The notes under the pieces were generated by a model that was not told the DNA's origin, did not search any database, and was given only the letters and a program-made list of their open reading frames with translations. The translations under genes were made by a program, and so were the position numbers. A DNA stretch of 64,000 nt from Mycolicibacter sp. MU0083. Lineage in GTDB: Bacteria; Actinomycetota; Actinomycetes; Mycobacteriales; Mycobacteriaceae. The stretch is taken from NCBI RefSeq assembly GCF_963378075.1, contig NZ_OY726394.1, positions 2,914,001 to 2,978,000 on the forward strand, written 5' to 3'. This document shows positions 49,649 through 59,597 of the stretch, piece after piece (position 1 is the stretch's first letter; each line of letters starts with the position of its first letter).

Positions 49649-50290
49649 TTACCCGCGCATTTCCGCGACCAACCCGGCCGCCAGCCCGTCCGCGGCGACC
49701 TCCGGGCCCACGATCTGCCAGCGTCCGCCGAAGCCGGTTCGCGCCAGCTCCCGATACACCGCGCCGGTGCGGCGCTGTAGTCCGTCATCGCGCTCGTAGG
49801 AGTCGCGCGTGCGGGTGGCGTCGTGGTCCTCGCGGCGCCGCGCGCGGTGCGCGGCGAGTTCGGCCGGGACGTCGAGCAGGATCTGCCGATCCGGGGCGGG
49901 CAGCCCCAGCCGGTCGAACTCCAGCCGCCGGACCCAGTCCACCACCTCCCCGGCGGCCTCCTGGTGCAGTCGGGCCGCACTGTAGGCGGCGCTGGAGGCC
50001 ACGTAGCGGTCCAGGATCACCACGTCGTTTCCGGCGCACAGCGCCAGGATCTCGTCCTTGGCGCCGGCGCGGTCCAGGGCGAACAGCATCGCCATCGCGT
50101 ACACCGAATCCGCCAGGTCACCGTGCCGGCCGTGCAGTGCTTCGGCGGCCACATCCGCGGTCACCGAGACGCCGTAGCGCGGGAACGCGCACGTGGCCAC
50201 CGACTTCCCGGCCGCCTCGAGGGCCGTGCGCAACCCCTGGGCCAGGGTGTTCTTGCCGGCGCCGTCAACGCCTTCGATCGCGATCAGCAC
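49649..50290 (-). CDS. tmk: Thymidylate kinase
   Basis: 213 residues. It converts dTMP to dTDP. The N-terminal P-loop is EGVDGAGKNTL, the DR(Y/H) motif is LDRYVASSAAYSAARL, and the lid follows. Mycobacterial type, with AFPRYGVSV at the dTMP site. The GTG at 50288-50290 begins MLIAIEG. It follows sahH in the same orientation but the strong terminator at 50314 separates them, so transcription of tmk must begin after it or read through. It precedes mtrA by 52 bases. Confidence 0.94.
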   Translation of the reverse strand: MLIAIEGVDGAGKNTLAQGLRTALEAAGKSVATCAFPRYGVSVTADVAAEALHGRHGDLADSVYAMAMLFALDRAGAKDEILALCAGNDVVILDRYVASSAAYSAARLHQEAAGEVVDWVRRLEFDRLGLPAPDRQILLDVPAELAAHRARRREDHDATRTRDSYERDDGLQRRTGAVYRELARTGFGGRWQIVGPEVAADGLAAGLVAEMRG

Positions 50291-50313
50291 GGCGGGAAGC
50301 CTATCCGAGCGAA

Positions 50314-50355
50314 CACAAAAGCCCCCATCTCCAGGCCGGAATGGGGGCTTTTGTG
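50314..50355 (-). terminator. Intrinsic terminator after sahH
   Basis: CACAAAAGCCCCCAT (50314-50328) and ATGGGGGCTTTTGTG (50341-50355) form a perfect 15-base-pair stem with a 12-base loop. The arm ends in a U-rich CTTTTG stretch in both directions. It lies 18 bases after the sahH stop (minus strand) and ends that transcript. Confidence 0.93.
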
Positions 50356-50372
50356 ACTGTTCGCGAAGGAAA

Positions 50373-51830
<1,458 letters not shown>

Positions 51831-51908
51831 CAGTACGCCCCCGTTAGGTTGGGTGAATTTAGGCTCCGGTACAAGCTACCGGCGCAGGTCCGAGAACGCT
51901 CGGGCGGG

Positions 51909-52514
51909 TCAATCGACGTCCACGACCCCGTAGGCCTCGGCTGCCGGGGTGAACAATCGAGCCAGGTCGGCGGCCACGTCGTGATCGGCCTCCGGCGGCA
52001 TGGAGACGTAGCTCATCGCCAACCGGACCACCGCCCGGGCCAGGATGCCCGCATCGTCCTGGCTGACCTTGACCCAGCTGTGCATGAACGACGACGTCAG
52101 CCGTTGCGAACTGCGGGCGATGATCGGCCCGCTGTCGGTGGTGATGATCTGCAGCAGGTCGGGCTTGGCGGCCCCGGTCAGCAGGGAGATCACCAGCGGG
52201 TCGGCGGCCGAATCGGAGAAGAAGGACCGGAAGCCGTCCAAGAACGCGGCGTGGATGTCGCCGACGTTGTGGGACATCGCGCAGTCGACGGCGTCGACCA
52301 GGCGGTCGGCCAGCCGGATCGCATACCCCTGCGCCAGGCCCTGCCGCGAACCGAATTCGTTGTAGATGGTCTGCCGGCTGACCCCGGCGGCCTCGGCCAC
52401 CGCGGCCAGCGTGATCGCCGACCAGTCGCGGCCGGTCAGCAGTTCCCGCATCGCGTCGAGCACCGAGTCGCGCAGCAGCGCCCGGGAGGCCTCGGCGGCA
52501 GGAATGCGTTTCAC
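51909..52514 (-). CDS. TetR-family transcriptional regulator
   Basis: 201 residues. The helix-turn-helix is ITLAAVAEAAGVSRQTIYNEFGSRQGLAQGYA, followed by an all-helical ligand domain. No ligand can be named. By position it occupies the Rv3249c slot beside sahH, where the M. tuberculosis regulator neighbours alkB and rubredoxin genes that are missing here; orthology is uncertain. The GTG at 52512-52514 gives MKRIPAAEAS. Divergent from the adenylate cyclase gene with 72 bases between, so it may regulate that gene or itself. Confidence 0.86.
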   Translation of the reverse strand: MKRIPAAEASRALLRDSVLDAMRELLTGRDWSAITLAAVAEAAGVSRQTIYNEFGSRQGLAQGYAIRLADRLVDAVDCAMSHNVGDIHAAFLDGFRSFFSDSAADPLVISLLTGAAKPDLLQIITTDSGPIIARSSQRLTSSFMHSWVKVSQDDAGILARAVVRLAMSYVSMPPEADHDVAADLARLFTPAAEAYGVVDVD

Positions 52515-52586
52515 CGTCGTCAGGTTAGCGCTTGCCCCGCCGTGGCCCGCAGGTCCGTATAACTTGGGAGCACAACGCACTCAGGG

Positions 52587-54125
52587 ATGGGCACGACCGC
52601 GATGACGACTGCAGGATCTGGCGTGGACGCACGACCGCGCAGAACCGTCCGGGTCCGCGACTACGCGACCGGACTCGCATTCGCCCACCTGCTCACCAGC
52701 GCCGAAGCCGTCGCGGTGGTGCTCTCGCTCAACGGCGAGACACCGGTCGCCGACGGGACCCTGTTGCGTGGCCCGAACCTGGTCCTGGTCGCGGTTCTGG
52801 TCACGCTGGGCACCCTGGCCGTCGTCACCGCGGGAACGGTCAGCATCGCCCCGTCGGTGCGCTGGTACACCGCCGGAGCCGAACCCGATCCCCGGCAACG
52901 CCGCGCCGCGATCAACATCCTGCGCCGGCAGTCGCTGATCGTGCTCGGGACCTGGCTGATCGGCGGGGCCATCGGCGTGGCCGCGATCCACTCGCACAAT
53001 CTCGGGCTGATCGCGTTGCTCAGCGCGGTCATCGTCTTCGGCGGTACCGCATCGGTGAGCACCAGCATGCTGTTCACCCAACGCACCTTCCGGCCCATCG
53101 TGGCCGCCGTCTGGCAGGACAGCGACGTCCGTGCGACCGCCCCCGGGGTGCTGGCCCGGCTGGTGACCATGTGGTTCATCACCTGCGCGATGCCGTCGGC
53201 GGCCATCGTCGCGCTGATCGTCTGCCGACAGATGGGCTGGATCATCGACCCGAACTCCTCGGTGGAGGTCCCGGTGCTGGTGCTGTGCGTGGTGGCGGTG
53301 CTGCTCGGGGTCCGGGCCATGATCCTGGTGGCCAGGTCCATCTCGGATCCGGTCGGTGAGGTCGTCAGTGCGATGGCGCGGGTCGAGCGTGGCCAGATGA
53401 ACACCTCGGTCGACGTCTACGAGCAGTCCGAGATCGGCCGGTTGCAGACCGGCTTCAACCGCATGGTCGCCGGTCTGGCCGAACGTGACCGACTGCAGGA
53501 CCTGTTCGGCCGGCACGTCGGCTCCGACGTCGCGCGCCTGGCGGTCGAACAGGATCTCGCCCTGTCGGGGTCCGTGCAAGAAGCGGCGATTTTGTTCATC
53601 GATCTGGTGGGATCGACCGAACTGGCGGCCACCCACCCGCCCGACGAGGTCGCCGCGGTCCTCAACGACTTCTTCCGCATCGTGGTCGACACCGTCGACG
53701 CCCAGCGCGGTTCGATCAACAAGTTTCAGGGCGATGCGGCGCTGGCGGTCTTCGGCGCACCGGTGCCCGACGCGGATGCCGCGGCGGCGGCGTTGATCGC
53801 GGCCCGCACCCTGATCACCCGGCTCCGCCGGCTGCCGCTGGTGGATTTCGGGATCGGGGTGTCGGCGGGTCCGGTGTTCGCCGGCAACATCGGCAGCGAG
53901 AACCGCTACGAATACACGGTGGTCGGCGACGCGGTCAACGAGGCCGCCCGGCTCGCCGACCGTGCCAAATCCGTCTCCGCCCGCGTGCTGTGCTCGGCAT
54001 CGGCGCTCGAATGCGCCGGCGACGAACGCGGCCACTGGGTTCGGCACGGATCGGCGGTACTGCGCGGTCGCACCCGGCCCACCGAGATGTCGACGCCGGT
54101 CGAAATACCCGGCACCGGGGGATGA
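52587..54125 (+). CDS. Membrane adenylate cyclase (class III, HAMP-linked)
   Basis: 512 residues. About six membrane helices occupy the first 255 residues, then HAMP (SISDPVGEVVSAMARVERGQ), then the cyclase domain from about 325. Metal-binding Asp residues are in ILFIDLVGSTELA and FQGDAALAVFG (with the substrate-contact Lys in NKFQGD), and VVGDAVNEAARLAD holds the purine and transition-state residues, so it should make cAMP. Resembles the Rv1318c-Rv1320c type. Start codon choice is uncertain: ATG at 52587 or four codons later. Its neighbours are hydrolases. Confidence 0.9.
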   Translation: MGTTAMTTAGSGVDARPRRTVRVRDYATGLAFAHLLTSAEAVAVVLSLNGETPVADGTLLRGPNLVLVAVLVTLGTLAVVTAGTVSIAPSVRWYTAGAEPDPRQRRAAINILRRQSLIVLGTWLIGGAIGVAAIHSHNLGLIALLSAVIVFGGTASVSTSMLFTQRTFRPIVAAVWQDSDVRATAPGVLARLVTMWFITCAMPSAAIVALIVCRQMGWIIDPNSSVEVPVLVLCVVAVLLGVRAMILVARSISDPVGEVVSAMARVERGQMNTSVDVYEQSEIGRLQTGFNRMVAGLAERDRLQDLFGRHVGSDVARLAVEQDLALSGSVQEAAILFIDLVGSTELAATHPPDEVAAVLNDFFRIVVDTVDAQRGSINKFQGDAALAVFGAPVPDADAAAAALIAARTLITRLRRLPLVDFGIGVSAGPVFAGNIGSENRYEYTVVGDAVNEAARLADRAKSVSARVLCSASALECAGDERGHWVRHGSAVLRGRTRPTEMSTPVEIPGTGG

Positions 54126-54157
54126 CCAGATCCGCGAACGCATGCCAGACTCCGAAC

Positions 54158-55078
54158 ATGGCTTATGACATCGCTCGCCCCCAGATGGAGGGCAACATCG
54201 CCGTCGGCGAGGACCGTCAGCTCGGATTCGCCGAATTCGGCGCACCACAGGGCCGGGCGATGTTCTGGTTGCACGGCACCCCCGGCGCACGTCGCCAGAT
54301 TCCCGTCGAAGCGCGCGTTTATGCCGCCGAGGCCGACATCCGGCTGATCGGGGTGGACCGGCCCGGTATCGGTTCCTCGACGCCGTTCCAATACGAGTCG
54401 GTGTCCGAGTTCGCCGGGGACCTGCGGACCGTGGCCAACACCCTCGGCATCGACAAGATGGCGGTCATCGGGCTGTCCGGCGGCGGCCCCTACACGCTGG
54501 CCTGTGCCGCGGCGATGCCCGACCGGGTGGTGGCCGCCGGGGTGCTGGGCGGTGTCGCCCCGGCGGTGGGGCCCGAGGCGATCGACAGCAGCCTGATGAA
54601 GCTGGCGCGGCTCGCCGAACCGGTGCTGGATCGAGCCGGGCGACCGATCAGCGCGCTGGCCGCCGGGCTGATCCGGGTGATCCGACCGGTGGCCTCACCC
54701 GCACTGGAGATCTACGCCCGCCTCTCCCCCGACGGCGACCGCGAGATGCTGGGCCGCCCGGAGTTCAAGGCGATGTTCCTCGACGACCTGCTCAACGGCT
54801 CCCGTAAGCAACTGGCCGCCCCCATCGCCGATGCGGTGCTGTTCGCTCGGCCCTGGGGCTTCCGGCTCAGCGATGTCACCGTGCCGGTGCACTGGTGGCA
54901 CGGCGACGCCGACCACATCGTCCCGTTCTCGCACGGCAAGCACGCGGTGGCACTGCTTCCCGACGCCCGGCTCTATCCGATCCCCGGCGAGAGTCACCTG
55001 GCCGGCTTGGGCCGGGCCGAGGAGATTCTGCGCACCATGTCGCAGACCTGGGACGCCGCCGAGGGGCCGACGGCATGA
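54158..55078 (+). CDS. Alpha/beta hydrolase
   Basis: 306 residues. Oxyanion segment FWLHGTPGARRQIP, DRPGIGSS, nucleophile elbow GLSGGGPYTLA (Ser), acid in WWHGDADHIVPF and His in GESHLAGL complete a triad. Substrate unknown. The ATG at 54158 gives MAYDIARPQMEG. It follows the cyclase after 32 bases and overlaps the thioesterase by four bases (ATGA), so these form an operon. Confidence 0.86.
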   Translation: MAYDIARPQMEGNIAVGEDRQLGFAEFGAPQGRAMFWLHGTPGARRQIPVEARVYAAEADIRLIGVDRPGIGSSTPFQYESVSEFAGDLRTVANTLGIDKMAVIGLSGGGPYTLACAAAMPDRVVAAGVLGGVAPAVGPEAIDSSLMKLARLAEPVLDRAGRPISALAAGLIRVIRPVASPALEIYARLSPDGDREMLGRPEFKAMFLDDLLNGSRKQLAAPIADAVLFARPWGFRLSDVTVPVHWWHGDADHIVPFSHGKHAVALLPDARLYPIPGESHLAGLGRAEEILRTMSQTWDAAEGPTA

Positions 55079-55470
55079 CCGCACCGCAATCGATCCGGGA
55101 GTTGTTCGACCAGCTCGGCCTGCGGGAGGTGCCGTCGGCCGAGGGCACCTTGACGTTGGAGATGCCCGTCGACGAGCGGGTGGTCAACACCTCCGGCGGG
55201 CTGCAGGGCGGGCTGATCGCCACCATGGCCGACGTGGCGGCCGGACAGCTCGCGGCACGCAGCACGCCCTTCGGCAACGGCATCGCCACCACCGATCTGT
55301 TCATCCGCTACCTGCGGCCGATCAAGGTCGGCCCCGCCCGGGCGGTGGCATCCATCCTGCGTACCGGCCGTCGATCGGTGGTCACCCAGGTCGACATCTA
55401 CCGCGGCGAAGACGATCAGCTGGCCGCCACCGCGACGGTGAACTTCGCCGCGATCGAGCTGCCCGGCTGA
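55075..55470 (+). CDS. PaaI-family hotdog thioesterase
   Basis: 131 residues of a single hotdog fold. The core GGLQGGLIATMADVAAGQLAA contains the active-site helix, followed by TTDLFIRYLRPIKVGPARAVASI. Such enzymes hydrolyse acyl-CoA thioesters, often aryl-CoA. The ATG overlaps the hydrolase stop by four bases, so translation is coupled. Possible joint role with the adjacent hydrolase in acyl-ester or acyl-CoA turnover is inferred from context alone. Confidence 0.87.
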   Translation: MTAPQSIRELFDQLGLREVPSAEGTLTLEMPVDERVVNTSGGLQGGLIATMADVAAGQLAARSTPFGNGIATTDLFIRYLRPIKVGPARAVASILRTGRRSVVTQVDIYRGEDDQLAATATVNFAAIELPG

Positions 55471-55513
55471 TCGTCGGGGCCGTGCGATCGCACCGCCGTG
55501 CGATGATCTGCTC

Positions 55514-56269
55514 ATGTCGGTAGTTCTGGTGCACGGTAACCCCGAATCGGATGCGATCTGGGATCCACTGGTCGATGCCCTGGGCCGCGACGATGTCGTG
55601 CGGCTTTCGCCTCCGGGATTCGGAGCCCCACTGCCGCAAGACTTCTCGGCGAGCTACACCGCATACCGTGATTGGCTCGAGACCGAGCTCGAGGGCCTGC
55701 AGGACCCGCACGACCCGATCGATCTGGTCGGCCACGACTGGGGCGGGGTGCATGTGGTGAATGCGATGATGCATCGCCCCGAACTGGTGCGCAGCTGGGC
55801 CAGCGACATCATCGGGGTATTCGACCCGGACTACGTCTGGCCCGAGACCGCGCAGATCTGGCGGACCCCCGGCAAGGGTGAACGACTGGTCGAGAACATG
55901 CTCGGCGGGACGGTGGAAGACCGGACCGCGCTGTGGTCGGCCACGTTGCCGGCCGACATCGCCGCGTCGCTGGCACGCGCCCAGGGGCCGGAGATGGGCC
56001 GGGCGACGCTGCTGCTGTACCGCTCGGTGGAGGGGCCCGGGGCGATGGCGGCGGCCGGTGGCGGGTTGGAGCGGGCACGCACCCGCCCGGGCCTTTCACT
56101 GCTGGCCACCGGGGATCCCTACGTCGGGTCCGATGAGATCCGTCGTCGCGCAGCGCAGCAGGCCGGTGCCCGCACCGAGGTGCTCGACGGGCTCGGCCAC
56201 TGGTGGATGACGGACGACCCCGTTCGCGGCGCCGAGGCGCTCACCCGGTTCTGGGCGTCGCTGCCCTGA
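55514..56269 (+). CDS. Alpha/beta hydrolase (haloalkane dehalogenase/epoxide hydrolase type)
   Basis: 251 residues. VLVHGNPESDAIW is the HGNP oxyanion loop, GHDWGGVHVVNAMM the nucleophile elbow with Asp rather than Ser, and DGLGHWWM carries the C-terminal His. Asp at the nucleophile position fits dehalogenases and epoxide hydrolases. The remaining halide- or epoxide-binding residues could not be verified by eye. The ATG at 55514 follows the thioesterase after 43 bases, so it is likely in the same transcript. Convergent with the Csb1-like gene, 19 bases apart. Confidence 0.82.
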   Translation: MSVVLVHGNPESDAIWDPLVDALGRDDVVRLSPPGFGAPLPQDFSASYTAYRDWLETELEGLQDPHDPIDLVGHDWGGVHVVNAMMHRPELVRSWASDIIGVFDPDYVWPETAQIWRTPGKGERLVENMLGGTVEDRTALWSATLPADIAASLARAQGPEMGRATLLLYRSVEGPGAMAAAGGGLERARTRPGLSLLATGDPYVGSDEIRRRAAQQAGARTEVLDGLGHWWMTDDPVRGAEALTRFWASLP

Positions 56270-56288
56270 CCGGGAGCCGCGACCGCGC

Positions 56289-57377
56289 TCAGTTCGGGGT
56301 GCTCAACCGACTCTCGATGAAGTGCGGCAACCGGAACCGCCGCGGCGGGCGCACGACCGGGGACTCCGGTCGGGCATCGCCGTTCTGCGCGGCGGCATAG
56401 GCTCCGGCGTTGCCGGTCACGCGCAGCACCTGGCCGCGCCAGGTGATGTCGGCTTCCCGATAGGCCTCGACCAGTGCGCGTTCCAACAGGTCGTCGGCCT
56501 CGCCGATCGACAACGCGGCCGACTCGATGAATTCCCCGTCGCGGGCATCCAGCTTGAGCGTGGTGGGTCCGGTCTCGACCAGGTCGCAGTTGGCGCGGAT
56601 GCTCAGTTCGGCGTTGGCTCGGGCCAGACCGGCCAAAGCGTAGGCGGCCAACAGGACTCGGCACGCCTCGTCACCGGCCGGGCCGCAGTCGAAGCGCAGT
56701 TGCCGCAACGCGGCGAAGCTGAGTACCTGGGTCCGGATGATCCGGCTGCAGCAGACTCCGGCCTCGGCTGTGGTACGCGAGTCCGGCGACGCCCCGTCGA
56801 CGACCACTCCGATGATCTCGCCGGACAGCACGCCGCGAAAGCGGCTCTGCCCGGAGCCGAGTGCGGCATCGATGGCGCCGAACACCAGGCTGCCCGGACT
56901 CAGTTCCAGCAGCGCGCGGGCGTTATCGGGCGTGCTCTCGCGGGCCGCCCGGTAGGCCGGGTGCGCGATCGCCGGCTTGCCGTCGATGGACCCGGTGAGA
57001 AAGTGACCGTCGAAAATACGTTGCGGCAGTTCGAGATCGGTGTAAATCACATGGCCGCCGTCGTAGCTGACCTCGATGCGCGGCACGCGGCTCAACAACG
57101 GGTGCTGGTCGCGGATGTCCTGGAGGATCGCGGCTTCGACGCGTTGGACCTGGCTGTGGTTGTCGTCGACGAGGACCGTCGCGGTCGGCTCCCCGTCGAT
57201 CAGTCGCATGGCCGGCGCGGCACCCGATGCGCCGCGCCCGGAACGATGGGCCGGGCTGATCGCCGAATGGGCTCCCCCGGCGGGGGCCAGTTCGGTGGAC
57301 ACGCTCAGCGTGCTACCGCCGCCGGCCTGGCATGCGGCGGTGAGCTGTCGGTAGGACAGTTTGGACAAAGCGATCAA
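56289..57377 (-). CDS. csb1: Orphan CRISPR-associated Csb1/Cas7u (GSU0053) family protein
   Basis: 362 residues. Blocks match the type I-U (I-G) RAMP protein Csb1/Cas7u as recalled: LSYRQLTAAC at the start, TELAPAGGAHSAISPAHR, RLIDGEPTATVLVDDNHSQ followed by VQRVEAAI (family: DSVQSQANRMEEAL), LPQRIFDGHFLTGSIDG, DNARALLELSPGSLVFGAID, FRGVLSGEIIGV, and LSFAALRQLRF. The TTG at 57377 has GGAG eight bases upstream and overlaps the cation-efflux stop by four bases, so it is translated with that gene. No CRISPR repeats, cas1-4, cas3 or cas8u are in the window. The function of an orphan copy is unknown; the family match is by eye only. Confidence 0.78.
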   Translation of the reverse strand: MIALSKLSYRQLTAACQAGGGSTLSVSTELAPAGGAHSAISPAHRSGRGASGAAPAMRLIDGEPTATVLVDDNHSQVQRVEAAILQDIRDQHPLLSRVPRIEVSYDGGHVIYTDLELPQRIFDGHFLTGSIDGKPAIAHPAYRAARESTPDNARALLELSPGSLVFGAIDAALGSGQSRFRGVLSGEIIGVVVDGASPDSRTTAEAGVCCSRIIRTQVLSFAALRQLRFDCGPAGDEACRVLLAAYALAGLARANAELSIRANCDLVETGPTTLKLDARDGEFIESAALSIGEADDLLERALVEAYREADITWRGQVLRVTGNAGAYAAAQNGDARPESPVVRPPRRFRLPHFIESRLSTPN

Positions 57378-58315
57378 CCTTTCTGCTCCACCGAGTCTGG
57401 CACAGGCGTCCGATCCAGGTCCGGCTCGAGATAGATGACCCGCGCCGTGGGCACGGCCGCGCGGATGTTGGCCTCGGCGGCGTCGATCGTGGCCGCGACA
57501 CCGGGCAGGTCGAGTTCGGGAGCGAGCGCGATCTTGGCTCCCACCAGCATCTCCTCCGGCCCGAGGTACTGGGTGCGGATGTGAATCAACCGGGTGACGT
57601 GCTCGGTGCGTTCCAGGGCGCCGCGGATCTCCCGGTCCTCGGCCACCGTGGCCCCCTCGCCGATCAGCAGGCTGTGCATCTCGATCATCAGGAATACGGC
57701 GACCGCCCCGAGCAGGAGGCCGATCGCGATCGTGCCCACGCTGTCCCACACCGGGTTGCCGGTGAGTACGGTCAAGCCCACACCGGTCAGCGCCAACATC
57801 AGCCCGATCAGCGCCGCGGCGTCTTCCAACAGCACCACGGGCAGTTCGGGATTGCGGGAGGTGCGAACGAACCGCCACCAGCTTCCGGGCCCCTTCAGCG
57901 GGCGTGACTCTTTCAATGCGGTACGAAAACTGAAGGATTCCAAGGCGATCGCCACCACCAAGATGACGATCGCCACCTCCGGCGAAGTCAACTCGACCGG
58001 GTGACGGATCTTTTCGTAGCCCTCGTACAGCGCGAACATCGAGCCCATCGTGAACAACACCAGGGCCACCACGAACGACCAGAAGTAGCGGCTGCGTCCG
58101 TGCCCGAAGGGGTGCAGCGCATCCGGCGCCTTGGCGGCGGCGTGTTGCCCGAACAGCAGCAGGGCCTGGTTGGAGGTGTCGACCACCGAGTGCACCGCCT
58201 CGGCGAGCATGGCCGCACTGCCGGTGATCAGGTAACCGGTGAACTTCGCCACCGCGATACCGCCGTTGGCCGCCAGCGCCGCGATGATCGCCTTGGTGCT
58301 CCCCGACGACGACAC
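57374..58315 (-). CDS. Cation diffusion facilitator family transporter
   Basis: 313 residues with six predicted membrane helices, beginning LAANGGIAVAKFTGYLITGS. Metal-site residues appear in LAEAVHSVVDTSNQ and HPFGHGRSRYFW, and the second half-site in PVVLLEDAAALIGLML, a pattern of the SLC30A9/YdfM-like branch, so zinc or iron/manganese efflux is plausible. A cytosolic C-terminal domain follows. The GTG at 58313-58315 starts one base after the manA stop, so it belongs to the mannose operon transcript, and its own stop overlaps the Csb1-like start. Confidence 0.9.
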   Translation of the reverse strand: MSSSGSTKAIIAALAANGGIAVAKFTGYLITGSAAMLAEAVHSVVDTSNQALLLFGQHAAAKAPDALHPFGHGRSRYFWSFVVALVLFTMGSMFALYEGYEKIRHPVELTSPEVAIVILVVAIALESFSFRTALKESRPLKGPGSWWRFVRTSRNPELPVVLLEDAAALIGLMLALTGVGLTVLTGNPVWDSVGTIAIGLLLGAVAVFLMIEMHSLLIGEGATVAEDREIRGALERTEHVTRLIHIRTQYLGPEEMLVGAKIALAPELDLPGVAATIDAAEANIRAAVPTARVIYLEPDLDRTPVPDSVEQKG

Positions 58316-58316
58316 G

Positions 58317-59597
58317 TCAGAGGCCTATCGTCGCCCGGAACAGCGCGGACGGTTGTTGGGCAGACAACCGGATCGGCCCGTCGTCGTAGGGCACCCAGGC
58401 GGATTGTCCGCGGTGCAGCGTCAACGTCTTCGACTTGGCGTACACCGTGACCGCGCCTTCGGCACAGAGCAGAATCTGCGGGCCGTCGTGACGCACCGGC
58501 GCATCCACCTCGTGGCCGAGGAGGCTCCCGTCGAGGCTCAGCCGCGACACCGCGAATTCGTCGGCCGCGGTGCGGTAGACGACTTCCGGTCCATCGGTGT
58601 AGGTCGCCGACCGCAGCGCCTGCTCGGTGGTGGGGGCGAAGTCCAGGACCCGCAACAACTCGGGCACGTCGACGTGTTTGGGCGTCAGACCGCCACGAAG
58701 CACGTTGTCGGAGTTGGCCATAACCTCCAACCCCACACCGTGCAGGTAGGTGTGCAGGTTGCCGGCCTGCAGGAAGATCGCTTCACCCGGCGCCAGACTG
58801 ACCCGGTTGAGCAGCAGCGACGCCAGCACCCCGGCGTCGCCGGGATAGCGCTCGCCGAGTTCGAGCACCGTCTTGGCCTCCGCGGAGAACTCCCCGGCAT
58901 CGGAGCTCAGGTAGTGGATGGCGCCTTCGAGGACCGCGGGCACCAGCACGTCCAGATCCGGCTGCGGCGCAGTGATCCAGGTGGTGAACAGTGCCCGCAG
59001 GCCGTCGGCGTCGGATTGGGCATCGGCCGGATCCAAGCCGGGCCGGTCGTTGCCGGCCTCGCCCCCGAGCAACTCGATGAACGGATCCAGGTCGGATACC
59101 GCCAGCGCCCGCAGCAGTTCGACGGTGCGGGCCACGGGCCGGAATCCGGCCAACGCCTCGAACGGCTGCAACGCCACCAGCAGCTCGGGTTTGTGGCTGG
59201 TGTCGCGGTAGTTGCGGATCGGCGAGGACACCGGAACACCGAGTCGCTCTTCGCGCTCGTACCCCTCGACCGCCTGTACGGCACTGGGGTGGGCCTGCAG
59301 CGACAGCGGCTCGTCGGCGGCGAGCACCTTGACCAGAAACGGCAACCGGTCCCCGAAGCGGCCCTGGGCCACCGCGCCCAGCTGGCCCTCCGGATCCTTG
59401 TTCAACTCGTCGAGCAGCGACACCTCACCGCTGTCCGTCTCCAGCCATGCCGGATCTCCGGGGTGCGCGCCGAGCCACAGTTCGGCCTCCGGGTGCATCG
59501 CCGGAACCGGTCGACCGGTGAACTCGGCGATGGCGGTCCGCGAGCCCCAAGCGTAGGTCCGTATCGCTCCGCGTAGTAGTTCCACTGTTCCCGTCAA
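58317..59597 (-). CDS. manA: Mannose-6-phosphate isomerase (class I)
   Basis: 426 residues. It interconverts fructose 6-phosphate and mannose 6-phosphate, the entry to GDP-mannose and so to PIM, LM and LAM. Zinc-ligand segments are LSLQAHPS, HKPELLVAL and GNLHTYLHGVGLEVMANSDNVLRGG. The family N-terminus LLRGAIRTYAWGSRTAI is present. GTG start at 59595-59597 overlaps the Rv3256c-like stop by four bases. Matches Rv3255c. Confidence 0.96.
   Translation of the reverse strand: MTGTVELLRGAIRTYAWGSRTAIAEFTGRPVPAMHPEAELWLGAHPGDPAWLETDSGEVSLLDELNKDPEGQLGAVAQGRFGDRLPFLVKVLAADEPLSLQAHPSAVQAVEGYEREERLGVPVSSPIRNYRDTSHKPELLVALQPFEALAGFRPVARTVELLRALAVSDLDPFIELLGGEAGNDRPGLDPADAQSDADGLRALFTTWITAPQPDLDVLVPAVLEGAIHYLSSDAGEFSAEAKTVLELGERYPGDAGVLASLLLNRVSLAPGEAIFLQAGNLHTYLHGVGLEVMANSDNVLRGGLTPKHVDVPELLRVLDFAPTTEQALRSATYTDGPEVVYRTAADEFAVSRLSLDGSLLGHEVDAPVRHDGPQILLCAEGAVTVYAKSKTLTLHRGQSAWVPYDDGPIRLSAQQPSALFRATIGL

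Noticed and set aside
50329-50372. SAH riboswitch near sahH
   Set aside because: The strong structure there is downstream of sahH and is a simple intrinsic terminator; nothing riboswitch-like was seen upstream of the sahH start (51831-51908).
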